Positions 7,754-16,501 of a DNA stretch of 64,000 nucleotides are shown here, in pieces; the first letter of the stretch is position 1; each line of letters begins with the position of its first letter. The stretch spans positions 930,001-994,000 of the forward strand of contig NZ_FRBS01000001.1 in the NCBI RefSeq assembly GCF_900142675.1. Direction: 5' to 3'. The notes under the pieces are model-generated. The model was not told where the DNA came from. It did no database searches and was given only the letters and a program-made list of their open reading frames with translations. Both the position numbers and the translations under genes were made by a program. This DNA is from Shouchella rhizosphaerae (lineage in GTDB: Bacteria; Bacillota; Bacilli; Bacillales; Bacillaceae_D).

Positions 7754-8322
7754 TGCAACAAAAATTCCTTTACGAGCACGCTTACACTCTCGTAAATGCT
7801 ATCAACGTACGCTTCGCGAGACCCGTTTTCAATAACACCGAGGATTGTTGTCCGCTTTTCTAAAAATGTCGTAATCGTATGCGCCATATTGTAAGCAGCC
7901 CGCTTCGCTTTCTCTGAATCTCCTTGTGACAATCCAAGGAGCAAAACAGAACGAGGCATTTCTTGTTTCACAAACTGATAGTTGGCAAGAAGCGCCTCTT
8001 TATCGGCCACTGTAAACAACAACAAAGGAACATCTTGGCGCAATTGTTTTTTCTCCCCCGCTGTCCGGATGTAAAACAGCACTTGAACATTGGCAGCAGA
8101 CAGCGTTTTACTCGATTCTCGAGTAAATAGATGGTCTTGTTTCTGGGCTGAAAACAGTTGTTTTGCGGCGTCGGTTGCGATAATAGCCGCTTGGAACCCG
8201 TAGCGATCGAGCGCTTGACAAACTTCTTCTATCATCATTGTTTCTTGCGCGTTTGAAAGCTGGATTTCAAATGCTTTTGTTTTCCTGCTTGCAAGCATAC
8301 GCAAGCCTTCTGCTTGATCCAT
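7747..8322 (-). CDS. FlhG (YlxH)-like protein lacking the ATP-binding P-loop
   Basis: It sits exactly where flhG lies, one base overlapping flhF (TGATG), with GGGGG upstream of the ATG at 8322. It begins MDQAEGLRML, matching the DQAxxLR motif through which FlhG stimulates the FlhF GTPase. FlhG is a MinD/ParA ATPase of about 290 residues. This protein has 191 and contains no GKGGVGKS deviant Walker A. The first-half sequence is short and diverged. The second half (VLFYIRTAG, LLLFTVADKEAL, AHTITTFLEKRTTILGVI) still resembles the MinD-fold C-terminal half. The frame is open and compact, so it is not an obvious pseudogene. I call it a degenerate FlhG. Confidence 0.78.
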   Translation of the reverse strand: MDQAEGLRMLASRKTKAFEIQLSNAQETMMIEEVCQALDRYGFQAAIIATDAAKQLFSAQKQDHLFTRESSKTLSAANVQVLFYIRTAGEKKQLRQDVPLLLFTVADKEALLANYQFVKQEMPRSVLLLGLSQGDSEKAKRAAYNMAHTITTFLEKRTTILGVIENGSREAYVDSIYESVSVLVKEFLLQW

Positions 8323-9299
8323 CAGACACCCCCGGTAAGCCACTTCAGCAATTGTTCTTTATCAGGCCAGCAAATGTCTTCTGGCACATTTTGTCCAGTC
8401 GTCACACAAGCAACTGGAATCGCCTCGCTGTACAAAAGCTCACAAAGTGTTCCAAGTGAAGCTGTTTCATCCAACTTCGTTAAGATCAGGCCATTGACAA
8501 GCTCTTTTGGAAAACGGCTAAGCATATGCCGGGCATCTTCTGCTTTAGCAGCCAAACTAAGGGCAACCACTAAGTCGCATGACGCGCTCTGCCGTATATA
8601 CTCAACGAGCTCAACAGGCATTTGCTCATGCAAATAATTGCGCCCAGCTGTGTCAACTAAGACAAGATCAGCCGTTTGACGGCCGCACAAATCAATGAGT
8701 TCTGATTCATTGTATGCTGTATAAATAGGGCAATCGAGAATATGAGCATATGTTTTTAACTGTTCGACTGCGGCAATCCGATACGTATCAAACGTGATAA
8801 AAGAAACCGTTTTGTTTTCCTCAAACATGGCTTTTGCAGCAAGCTTAGCGATTGTTGTTGTTTTTCCTACCCCAGTTGGCCCAGCGACAATGAGTGTTTG
8901 TTGCCGTTTTTGCACGAATGGTTGCAGCTGCAAACTGGCGCGAAACGTATGCATAAGCAACTCTTCTTTCGTCCGGGCGTTGCCTTGCTTGTCTGCCATT
9001 TGCGCTGTCAACTGCAAATTTTTAAGAACACGGTTTGACACGCCCAGCTGTTGCAAATGGCGGTTTGCTTCTTTTAAAAGCGGTGATTGCTTATCATCAC
9101 CGTCGCGGCTAACACTGTTACGATGACTCGGTCCATCAATGCCAGCGGTCACTTGAACTTGCTTTTTGCCAAAAAAACCAAATAGGCCTCCTGTCACCAC
9201 TTCTTTTACATGCAATATGACAGCATCCTTGCCCAACTGCTTGCGGATGTCTTTTGCCGCATCTTCTAGCGTCGGGGCTACAAATCGTTTTACGTTCAT
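8322..9299 (-). CDS. flhF: Flagellar SRP-family GTPase FlhF
   Basis: Signal-recognition-particle-type GTPase governing flagellar placement and number at the membrane. The G domain shows G1 [16 protein letters not shown], a DTYRIAAVEQL insertion-box-like segment, G3 DTAGRN and G4 TKLDET. The N-terminal B domain (about residues 1-75) begins VKRFVAPTLEDAAKDIRKQLGKDAVIL. At 325 residues it is shorter than B. subtilis FlhF (366), mainly in the linker between B and N domains. Its neighbour that should control it is reduced. Confidence 0.96.
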   Translation of the reverse strand: MNVKRFVAPTLEDAAKDIRKQLGKDAVILHVKEVVTGGLFGFFGKKQVQVTAGIDGPSHRNSVSRDGDDKQSPLLKEANRHLQQLGVSNRVLKNLQLTAQMADKQGNARTKEELLMHTFRASLQLQPFVQKRQQTLIVAGPTGVGKTTTIAKLAAKAMFEENKTVSFITFDTYRIAAVEQLKTYAHILDCPIYTAYNESELIDLCGRQTADLVLVDTAGRNYLHEQMPVELVEYIRQSASCDLVVALSLAAKAEDARHMLSRFPKELVNGLILTKLDETASLGTLCELLYSEAIPVACVTTGQNVPEDICWPDKEQLLKWLTGGV

Positions 9300-11332
9300 T
9301 CGGCATTAACCACTCCTACGCTTTGGACTTCGACATCCGGTTCCAATTCGTTATAAGACACGACGGGAACATAGGGCAAATGGCGCTCGATTAATTGGCG
9401 CATATGCATCCGTACAGCTGGCGAACATAAAATCACAGCCTGCCTGCCAAGTTCAGCCACTTTTTGTACTTCCTTGGCCGTGTTTTGTAAAATGGCTTGT
9501 GAATCAGCAGGCGCGAGTGCCAAAAAGCTGCCATTCTCATTTTGGCCAATAGCATCGGCAATTTTCTTTTCAACAGCAGCGGCTAACGTGATGACGAATA
9601 ATTCGTTTCCGCCGTTTGTCAATTGTGTTGTAATTTGCCGTGATAAAGCTTGGCGCACATACTCCGTGACGACATTCATGTCTTTTGTAAGCGGGCCATA
9701 ATCAGCGAGCGCTTCAAAAATAACAGGCAAATTCCGAATCGATAATTGTTCGCGCAACAAATTGCGGAGCACTTTTTGAATATCGCCCGTTGTGAGCGGG
9801 TTCGGCGTTACTTCTTCGACCAGCGTCGGATAGGATTCTTTCAGATGGTCGATAAGCTGCTTCGTTTCTTCGCGCCCAAGCAGCTCATAGGCATGTGCTT
9901 TTAACACTTCCGTTAAATGTGTCGAAATGACTGTTGGCGGATCGACGACTGTATAACCGGCCATTTCAGCGCGGTCGCGCATGTCTTCGTCTACCCATAA
10001 AGCAGGCAGCCCAAATGCAGGTTCAATCGTCTCAATGCCGACAATCGAGTCATCTTGTTCCCCTGTGCTCATAGCCATGTAATGGTCGAGCAGCACTTCC
10101 CCTTTTGCAACTACAGCGCCTTTAACTTTGATCGTATAACTGTTTGGCTCAAGAGAAATGTTATCGCGGATCCGTATAACCGGGATGACAGAACCAAGTT
10201 CAAGGGCCATTTGCTTGCGAATCATCACAACGCGATCGAGCAAGTCTCCCCCTTGATTGGCATCTGCTAACGGAATCAAGCCGTAGCCAAACTCAAATTC
10301 AATTGGGTCCATTTGCAAAAGTTGGACGACGCTTTCAGGGCCAGACGGCTCTTCAGGTGGTGCTTCTTCTAAAAGGGCTTCTTCGAAATTCGCTTTTGCC
10401 AAACTTGCTTTTGACAGTCGGTAGCCTGCAAAAGCGAGCAACCCTGCGATCGAAAACGTGACAACTTTCGTAATCGGCGTTGCTAAACCAAGCAGTAAAA
10501 TAGTGGCCGCTGTTACATAAAGAAGCTTCGGGTAAGCGAGAATTTGCCTCGACAAATCGGTGCTTAAGTTTCCTTCTGAAGCGGCTTTTGTAACAATGAC
10601 GCCTGTCGCTGTAGAAATAAGCAATGCCGGTATTTGCGTAACCAAGCCGTCCCCGACAGTTAGAAGCGTGTATGTACTGGCCGCCGTGTTCATGTCCATG
10701 CCCATTTGCATCATGCCGATCATGAGGCCGCCGAGCATATTAATGATGACAATAATGATGCTAGCAATAGCATCGCCTTTTACAAACTTGCTGGCACCGT
10801 CCATCGAACCATAAAAGTCAGCCTCGTGCTCAATTTTTTCCCGGCGTTGTTTCGCCTCACGGTCAGAAATGAGCCCAGCATTCAAATCCGCATCAATGCT
10901 CATTTGTTTTCCTGGCATGGCATCAAGCGTAAAGCGGGCACCGACTTCCGAAACACGCTCTGCCCCTTTTGTAATGACAATAAACTGGATAACGATGAGG
11001 ATTAAAAAGACGATAAACCCAACTACAGCATTGCCGCCAATGACAAAACTCCCAAACGTATCAATCACATTCCCTGCTTCCGCATTGCCGAGAATCGAAC
11101 GTGTCGTCGACACGCTTAATCCTAAGCGAAACAGTGTAACGAGCAACAGCATCGTTGGAAAAATTGAAAAGTCAAGGGCATCTTTTGTGCTGATGGCTAC
11201 TAGCAAAATGAGTAATGACAGTGAAATATTGAATATAATTAAGACATCGAGCAAAAAAGGCGGAAGTGGGATAATCAGCATGACAATGATTAAAATCACG
11301 CCTGCTAAAACCGTTAAATCCCTCGCTTTCAT
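9296..11332 (-). CDS. flhA: Flagellar export gate protein FlhA
   Basis: Integral membrane component of the flagellar type III export gate, with a large cytosolic substrate-docking ring. The N-terminal half has eight predicted membrane segments and the FHIPEP-type conserved loop (DADLNAGLISDREAKQRREKIEHEADFYGSMDGASKFVKGDAIA). The cytosolic half ends in VQSVGVVNAE. The ATG at 11332 is chosen because AAAGGAGGGAG precedes it; an ATG at 11353 lies upstream of that site. The resulting 678 residues agree with the family. It overlaps flhF by 4 bases. Confidence 0.97.
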   Translation of the reverse strand: MKARDLTVLAGVILIIVMLIIPLPPFLLDVLIIFNISLSLLILLVAISTKDALDFSIFPTMLLLVTLFRLGLSVSTTRSILGNAEAGNVIDTFGSFVIGGNAVVGFIVFLILIVIQFIVITKGAERVSEVGARFTLDAMPGKQMSIDADLNAGLISDREAKQRREKIEHEADFYGSMDGASKFVKGDAIASIIIVIINMLGGLMIGMMQMGMDMNTAASTYTLLTVGDGLVTQIPALLISTATGVIVTKAASEGNLSTDLSRQILAYPKLLYVTAATILLLGLATPITKVVTFSIAGLLAFAGYRLSKASLAKANFEEALLEEAPPEEPSGPESVVQLLQMDPIEFEFGYGLIPLADANQGGDLLDRVVMIRKQMALELGSVIPVIRIRDNISLEPNSYTIKVKGAVVAKGEVLLDHYMAMSTGEQDDSIVGIETIEPAFGLPALWVDEDMRDRAEMAGYTVVDPPTVISTHLTEVLKAHAYELLGREETKQLIDHLKESYPTLVEEVTPNPLTTGDIQKVLRNLLREQLSIRNLPVIFEALADYGPLTKDMNVVTEYVRQALSRQITTQLTNGGNELFVITLAAAVEKKIADAIGQNENGSFLALAPADSQAILQNTAKEVQKVAELGRQAVILCSPAVRMHMRQLIERHLPYVPVVSYNELEPDVEVQSVGVVNAE

Positions 11333-11355
11333 CGCATCTCCCTCCTTTTTCATGT

Positions 11356-12444
11356 TTAATGTTTGTTTTTCTTTAACCTGTACACGTAGGCAAGTACTTC
11401 GGCAACAGCTTGGAACATGTCTTCGTGGATTGGCTGCATCAGTTCAACAGACGCATACATCGCCCTTGCTAACGCAACGTTTTCAACAAGTGGAACATCG
11501 TGTTTTTTAGCGACCGTTTTAATCCGTTCAGCCATATAATCAACGCCTTTAGCAACAACAATTGGCGCATCTGCTTGTTCTTGGTCGTAGCGAAGCGCTA
11601 CCGCGTAATGGGTCGGGTTCGTAATGACAACATCGGCTTTTGGCACTTCTTGCATGATCCTGTTCATCGACATTTCCAATTGCCGTTGTTTCCGGCGCGC
11701 CCTAATTTTCGGGTCACCTTCCATCGTTTTATGTTCATCCCGAATATCTTTTTTTGACATGCGGATTTGCTTTTCATGGTCATAGCGCTGGTAAAGGTAA
11801 TCTGGGATAGCGAGGACCATTAACAATACCGCCGCAAACAGTCCCATTGTCACTGTTAAATGGCCAATCGAAGCAGCGCCGACCTCAACACTTTTTTGTG
11901 ATAAAAGCAAGACATCGCCTATATTTGCATAAATCACAAAGGCCACGGCTGCGCCAATAAAGACAATCTTTAACATCGATTTGCCAAGTTCGACGAGTGC
12001 CCTTGTCGAAAATATTCGCTTCGCCCCTTTAATCGGATCTAATTTTTCCAGCTTCAGTTTCATTGGCTCGGGCGTAAATAAAGAACCGACTTGCACGAAG
12101 CTAGCAAATGCGCCAGCAAGAACGGTCAGCGCCATAATCGGCAAAGCAGCCATTCCCATCTCAATTGTCAATTCGTTAAACAACGCCGCAATATTTTCAG
12201 CTGTCAGCGGTAATGATAGAAAGCGCTGAAACACATCAGCCATCATTTCCTTCAAAGCAGCAAACAGCCTTGGCCCAGCAAAGAGGGAAAGAAGCAAAAA
12301 GGCGGCAAATAGCATAAAAGCGGTATTGACGTCCTGACTCTTTGGCACTTGCCCTTTTTTACGGGTATCCTGCCTTTTCTTAGGCGTCGCTTTTTCTGTC
12401 TTCTCCTCTGCAAACCATTGCAGATCCATAGGTAGCCTTGTCAT
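11356..12444 (-). CDS. flhB: Flagellar export gate and substrate-switch protein FlhB
   Basis: Membrane protein of the export gate that switches from rod/hook to filament substrates after self-cleavage. The start LPMDLQWFAEEKTEKATPKKRQ is typical. Four hydrophobic segments follow, then the cytosolic domain with the self-cleaving N-P-T-H at residues 276-279, intact. The length of 362 is normal. It overlaps fliR by 4 bases. The distinct flhB-C-like gene ylqH lies about 27 kb away in this window. Confidence 0.97.
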   Translation of the reverse strand: MTRLPMDLQWFAEEKTEKATPKKRQDTRKKGQVPKSQDVNTAFMLFAAFLLLSLFAGPRLFAALKEMMADVFQRFLSLPLTAENIAALFNELTIEMGMAALPIMALTVLAGAFASFVQVGSLFTPEPMKLKLEKLDPIKGAKRIFSTRALVELGKSMLKIVFIGAAVAFVIYANIGDVLLLSQKSVEVGAASIGHLTVTMGLFAAVLLMVLAIPDYLYQRYDHEKQIRMSKKDIRDEHKTMEGDPKIRARRKQRQLEMSMNRIMQEVPKADVVITNPTHYAVALRYDQEQADAPIVVAKGVDYMAERIKTVAKKHDVPLVENVALARAMYASVELMQPIHEDMFQAVAEVLAYVYRLKKNKH

Positions 12445-13223
12445 TGCGGACCACCACCTAGCCCTTCTAGCAGACGCCTCATCGCAAGCAATAATTCTTC
12501 AAATAAAACGTTCACGCTCATAAAAAAGACGCCGATATAGATAGCAAACACGATAAAACCTGCCAACATCTTAATCGGAATCCCGACGACAAACACATTC
12601 ATTTGCGGAACGGTTCTTGAGATAATGCCTAAGGCCACATCCACTAAAAAGAGCGCACCAGCTACAGGCATAGCCATCGACACCGCCATCGCAAACAGCA
12701 TCACCATCACTTGCGTCACATGCTCCATGACATGCCCGCTGCCAAACGGAAGTACCAGTTGGTCAAGAGGGACAAACTGATAACTGTAAATGACGCCATC
12801 AAGAAGCAAATGGTGTCCGTCTATAATTAGCAAATATAACATCGCGAAAAGGTATAAATAACTTCCTGTCAACGGGCTTTGCGCCCCAGTTTGCGGGTCA
12901 ACGACATTGGCAAGCATAAACCCTAAATGAAAATCAATCACACCGCCCGCAACTTGCACAGCATAGAGGATCATCGAAGCGATCAGTCCAGCAGCAATGC
13001 CAATCGCGAATTCCTTTAAGGCAAGTAGCAAAAATGGCAAATCTAGCGCTAACTCAGGCACGTCAAGAGACACTGCGAGAGTAGCGGCCAAAAACGCCGA
13101 TAGTCCGAGCTTGAGCGGAGCAGGCACCGTTCTGTGGTTGAACAGCGGCAGCACGACGAAAAAAGAGCTGACGCGAATAAATATAAGTAAAAAAGCCGGA
13201 TAAAGCGTTAGCCATTCATCCAT
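12441..13223 (-). CDS. fliR: Flagellar export gate protein FliR
   Basis: Membrane core component of the FliPQR export channel. It is a 260-residue, strongly hydrophobic protein with about six membrane segments. Recognisable conserved stretches are LPLFNHRTVPAPLKLGLSAFLA near the N-terminus and GAQSPLTGSYLYLFAMLYLLIIDGHH in the middle. It overlaps fliQ by one base (TGATG) and flhB by four, so the four genes are translationally coupled. Confidence 0.96.
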   Translation of the reverse strand: MDEWLTLYPAFLLIFIRVSSFFVVLPLFNHRTVPAPLKLGLSAFLAATLAVSLDVPELALDLPFLLLALKEFAIGIAAGLIASMILYAVQVAGGVIDFHLGFMLANVVDPQTGAQSPLTGSYLYLFAMLYLLIIDGHHLLLDGVIYSYQFVPLDQLVLPFGSGHVMEHVTQVMVMLFAMAVSMAMPVAGALFLVDVALGIISRTVPQMNVFVVGIPIKMLAGFIVFAIYIGVFFMSVNVLFEELLLAMRRLLEGLGGGPQ

Positions 13224-13492
13224 CAGCCAATAAACCTATACAAATTGTTGTAAATGCTGTACGCCATCTCAGTCAGTTGCGACAACATCCATGGGCCAAA
13301 GAAAACGAGCGCAAGCAGCACGCCAGCAATTTTAGGGATAAATGCTAATGTTTGCTCCTGGATTTGCGTCGTCGCTTGGAAAATACTCACAATCAAACCG
13401 AGCGCCAACGCTACAACCAAAAGCGGACCAGCAACGATCAGTACGGTCCATACACCGCTTTGGGCTAAGTGTGTAACCATTTCTAAACTCAT
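13223..13492 (-). CDS. fliQ: Flagellar export gate protein FliQ
   Basis: Small membrane component of the FliPQR channel, present in four copies in known structures. The 89 residues with two membrane helices are the family standard, and the conserved GLIVSIFQATTQIQEQTLAFIPKI segment between them is present. A 96-bp stretch separates it from fliP, the longest gap within this part of the operon; I see no gene or hairpin of note there. Confidence 0.97.
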   Translation of the reverse strand: MSLEMVTHLAQSGVWTVLIVAGPLLVVALALGLIVSIFQATTQIQEQTLAFIPKIAGVLLALVFFGPWMLSQLTEMAYSIYNNLYRFIG

Positions 13493-13588
13493 AGCGGCTC
13501 ACTCCTATTCAATCGGTAATCTCATTGGTTCATTCCTGCAACTGCCAGCCCCACTAGAATACGAGAGCCTTTGCGATTGTTCCCAGCG

Positions 13589-14272
13589 CTATTGATAGCT
13601 GATCAGCAAGCTTTGAACGACTAAATACCAGCCATCTACTAACACGAACAAAAGCACTTTAAACGGCAGAGCGATCATGACAGGAGGCAGCATCATCATC
13701 CCCATCGACATTAATACACTAGCAACAATCATATCGATCACAAGAAAAGGGATAAAAATCAAAAAGCCGATTTGAAAGGCCGTTTTTAACTCGCTAATCG
13801 CAAAAGCAGGCACAAGCGCCGTCAACGGCACGTCATCTATTGAAGCAGGCCTGTCATATCCGCCATACCCCATAAACAACGCCAAATCCTTTTCCCTTGT
13901 ATGGGCGCTCATAAATTCTTTAATTGGTACAACGGCTGCCTCAAATGCTTCCTCGCTGGAATACTCCCCATCCGCTAAGGGTACATATGCTGTCTCATAC
14001 ACTTCTTGAATGACAGGGGCCATAATAAAGGCGGTGATAAACAACGCAAGCCCAATTAACACTTGGTTTGGTGGCGTCGATTGAGTTGCGAGCCCTTGTC
14101 GTACAAAGGCCAGCACAATGATGATGCGGGTGAAGCATGTCATCATAATCAAAATTCCTGGCGCAATCGTCAGCACCGTTAGCAATAAGGCAATTTGGAC
14201 CGTTGTTGCCATTGTCTCGCCATTCGTAAAATCAAACGAGGCAAAAGCAGCTACTACATGTTGTAAAATCAT
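13589..14272 (-). CDS. fliP: Flagellar export gate protein FliP
   Basis: Main subunit of the flagellar export channel. Conserved sequence includes PGILIMMTCFTRIIIVLAFVRQGL, PPNQVLIGLALFITAFIMAP and the C-terminal ASVLMSMGMMMLPPVMIALPFKVLLFVLVDGW. The length of 227 is close to B. subtilis FliP (221). The N-terminal ~20 residues are unlike a cleavable signal peptide, as in Bacillus homologues. It overlaps fliO by 4 bases. Confidence 0.97.
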   Translation of the reverse strand: MILQHVVAAFASFDFTNGETMATTVQIALLLTVLTIAPGILIMMTCFTRIIIVLAFVRQGLATQSTPPNQVLIGLALFITAFIMAPVIQEVYETAYVPLADGEYSSEEAFEAAVVPIKEFMSAHTREKDLALFMGYGGYDRPASIDDVPLTALVPAFAISELKTAFQIGFLIFIPFLVIDMIVASVLMSMGMMMLPPVMIALPFKVLLFVLVDGWYLVVQSLLISYQ

Positions 14273-14928
14273 CGGTCCTTCCTCTTTTCTATAAATGCCT
14301 GGCGTGTGTCTTGCAGTTCTTGCTTGGAAGCCGCAAGCTTGTCCCTTAAAATGTGTTGGAACGTCGGTGGCGCAGCGCCTGTCTTTTTCGAGAACGCCGC
14401 TTTCATGCTTCCTAAAGCATGACCGAGAAATGGCTCCTCATCCCCAGCTTGCTGTTTGGCAAGAATAGCCGTTATTTCGTCTGGATCGGCGATTTCTTTT
14501 AACAATTGCACTTGATCACCGACGCCCACAACCAATAATGTTTCCCCGACTTTAACCAACTGAACGGATTTGTTTTGGCCAAGAGAAACGCCAGAGACGA
14601 GATGAAGCGCCTTTGTTTCTTGAAATGTTTTCGCCCGTTTGTTCACAAAACGCAACAGTCCATATAACAGAGCAATGACCACAATAAGCGCCGCGATCAT
14701 CTTGACAAAGCTGAGCCAAGGCGGTTCCATAAGCGCTTCCGCTTCCGCTTCCGCTTCAGCATCTTTTCCTTCTTCCTTGGCCAACTCTTCATCGCATTCG
14801 CCGTTCTCGAGCACGTCATTGACGCTACAGTCCTTGGCTTCAGCGGGACTGAACCCTGCTAAACCAACGAGTAGCAGGGCCAGCGCGATGATAGTCGAAA
14901 CGTTAACTAAGTGCTTTAGAAATCGCAT
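14269..14928 (-). CDS. fliO: FliO/FliZ-family flagellar biosynthesis protein
   Basis: Assists assembly of the FliPQR gate. It has an N-terminal signal-like hydrophobic segment (IIALALLLVGLAGF, then PAEA), an acidic extracellular stretch, one membrane helix (FVKMIAALIVVIALLYGLLRFV) and a cytosolic domain with the FliO pattern LVSGVSLGQNKSVQLVKVGETLLVVGVGDQVQLL. Its 219 residues match B. subtilis FliZ. The acidic stretch contains four Glu-Ala pairs encoded by a hexanucleotide repeat. Its start overlaps the end of cheY by 26 bases. Confidence 0.93.
   Translation of the reverse strand: MRFLKHLVNVSTIIALALLLVGLAGFSPAEAKDCSVNDVLENGECDEELAKEEGKDAEAEAEAEALMEPPWLSFVKMIAALIVVIALLYGLLRFVNKRAKTFQETKALHLVSGVSLGQNKSVQLVKVGETLLVVGVGDQVQLLKEIADPDEITAILAKQQAGDEEPFLGHALGSMKAAFSKKTGAAPPTFQHILRDKLAASKQELQDTRQAFIEKRKDR
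14735..14758 (-). repeat. Hexanucleotide tandem repeat in fliO
   Basis: Four consecutive GAAGCG-type units (one ends in a third-base variant) encode an Ala-Glu run in the extracytoplasmic linker. The unit is in frame, so slippage would change length without disrupting the gene. Confidence 0.75.
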
Positions 14929-15265
14929 CGATCACTCGATCCGCCTGAAATGGTTTTACGATAAAATCTTTTGCGCCTTCTTGGATTGCGTCAATGACCA
15001 TCGCTTGTTGGCCCATCGCTGAGCACATAATCACTTTGGCGCTCGGATCATACTGTTTAATCTCTTTTAACGCCGAAATTCCGTCTTTTTCCGGCATCGT
15101 AATATCCATTGTCACTAAGTCAGGGGAAAGTTCCTTATATTTTTCAACTGCTTGGTTGCCATCATTGGCTTCTCCAACTACGTTATAGCCGTTCTTCGTT
15201 AAAATATCTTTAAGCATCATGCGCATAAATGCCGCATCATCAACAACCAATACTTTTTTTGACAT
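14903..15265 (-). CDS. cheY: Chemotaxis response regulator CheY
   Basis: Single-domain receiver that binds the flagellar switch when phosphorylated. All catalytic positions are intact: the acidic pair in VVDDAAFMR, the phospho-acceptor Asp in LVTMDITMPEKDG, the Ser in IMCSAMGQ and the Lys in FIVKPF. The 120 residues match the family. The intact acceptor contrasts with the degenerate receiver of CheB and implies that some kinase or phosphodonor still exists elsewhere. Confidence 0.97.
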   Translation of the reverse strand: MSKKVLVVDDAAFMRMMLKDILTKNGYNVVGEANDGNQAVEKYKELSPDLVTMDITMPEKDGISALKEIKQYDPSAKVIMCSAMGQQAMVIDAIQEGAKDFIVKPFQADRVIDAISKALS

Positions 15266-15310
15266 GAAAAGCCCTCTTTCTATATGTTGATTTCTTAAGA
15301 TAGATAAAAG

Positions 15311-16501
15311 TTAACGCAAGTGGGTAAGACGGTCTTTTTTGCTAACAATGTCTGTAATCCGTACGCCAAAGTTTTCGTCAATCACGACTACTTCCCCTTT
15401 GGCAATCAGCTTGTCATTAATAAGCACATCGACCGGCTCCCCTGCCAACTTATCCAGTTCAATAATCGATCCTTGCGCAATCGACAAGATTTCGCGTATC
15501 GTTTTTTTCGTACGCCCCAATTCCACTTTAACTTCCAGCGGTATGTCTAAGAGCATGTCTAAGTTTTGCATTTCTGCTTCGTCTGGCTTTGTTGTCTCAA
15601 AATTAGAGAACACCGCTTTTTCTACAACTTGCTCAGCATCTTTTACCCTTTGGCCAATATGCTGGTTGACTCGCTCAGCACTTGTGCCATCCCCAGGCCC
15701 GCCAATGGCTGGAGCAGGTTCAGGCAACGGTTCTGCCTCTTGCACTGGCGGTTCTGCGGTGGTGCCTCCGCCAAGCAAGGCGTTTGCGTAATCTTTGCTG
15801 AAAGGAACGCTAATAAGTTGCATTAACTTTGAATCAATCAGATCGCCGACACGAAGAGAAAACGAAATCGCAATCAAATCTTCGCCATCGGAAACATACT
15901 CCGTCCGCGACTGCTCATCAAATTCAATAACTTCCACTTTTGGCGGCGAAATGTCGACACGACGATTGAATAATGTCGACATCGATGTGGAGGCAGAACC
16001 CATCATTTGGTTCATCGCTTCTTGGACTGCACTTAAATGCATCTCCGACAATTCTGGATCAGGGTTTTCCCCATTTCCTCCAAGCATGAGATCTGCAATG
16101 ATCGCTGCGTCATCAGTCGTAATCACAAATAAGTTCGAGCCTTCGAATCCCTCTGTGTATTTAACATGGACAATGACGTTCGGCCGTGGAAAAAGCTGGC
16201 GCAACATGTCTGATTTGACTGCTGATACCACCGGTGTCGTAATTTCGACTTTTTGATTCAACAGTGCTGATAACGCAGTCGCCGAACTACCAAAGGAAAT
16301 ATTGCCGATTTCGCCAATCGTATCTTGCTCCATATGAGTTAAAAACTCGTTAATATCCGGGGGCTCCGTTTGTGATTCTTCTGGCTGGGATTCGCCTTCA
16401 CGGACTTCTGGTTGCCCAGCCTCGTCAGAAGCTTCGCCGTCCTGGAGCCCCTTTAACAATTCGTTTATTTCTTCCTGGGAAAGCGGCTTGTCATTCATCA
16501 T
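15311..16501 (-). CDS. fliY: Flagellar switch protein / CheY-P phosphatase FliY
   Basis: Combines a CheC-type phosphatase with a FliN-type switch module. The N-terminal peptide (LSQEEINELLKGLQDG) resembles the CheY-P-binding tail of FliM/FliY. Two phosphatase helices follow (EIGNISFGSSATALSALL; EAMNQMMGSASTSMSTLF), then a Pro/Glu-rich linker, then a C-terminal SpoA domain (LLDIPLEVKVELGRTKKTIREILSIAQGSIIELDKLAGEPVDVLIN). The length of 396 is normal. Either of two adjacent ATGs (16501 or 16498) could be used; the second has better spacing from GGAGGA. It overlaps fliM. Confidence 0.97.
   Translation of the reverse strand: MMNDKPLSQEEINELLKGLQDGEASDEAGQPEVREGESQPEESQTEPPDINEFLTHMEQDTIGEIGNISFGSSATALSALLNQKVEITTPVVSAVKSDMLRQLFPRPNVIVHVKYTEGFEGSNLFVITTDDAAIIADLMLGGNGENPDPELSEMHLSAVQEAMNQMMGSASTSMSTLFNRRVDISPPKVEVIEFDEQSRTEYVSDGEDLIAISFSLRVGDLIDSKLMQLISVPFSKDYANALLGGGTTAEPPVQEAEPLPEPAPAIGGPGDGTSAERVNQHIGQRVKDAEQVVEKAVFSNFETTKPDEAEMQNLDMLLDIPLEVKVELGRTKKTIREILSIAQGSIIELDKLAGEPVDVLINDKLIAKGEVVVIDENFGVRITDIVSKKDRLTHLR

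Noticed and set aside
7747-8322. Treating the flhG-like gene as a pseudogene
   Set aside because: The frame is uninterrupted, tightly overlapped with both neighbours, has a good ribosome-binding site and keeps the terminal FlhF-interaction motif.
10869-11510. Plus-strand 213-codon frame opposite flhA/flhB
   Set aside because: Shadow of two highly conserved membrane protein genes; no supporting signals.
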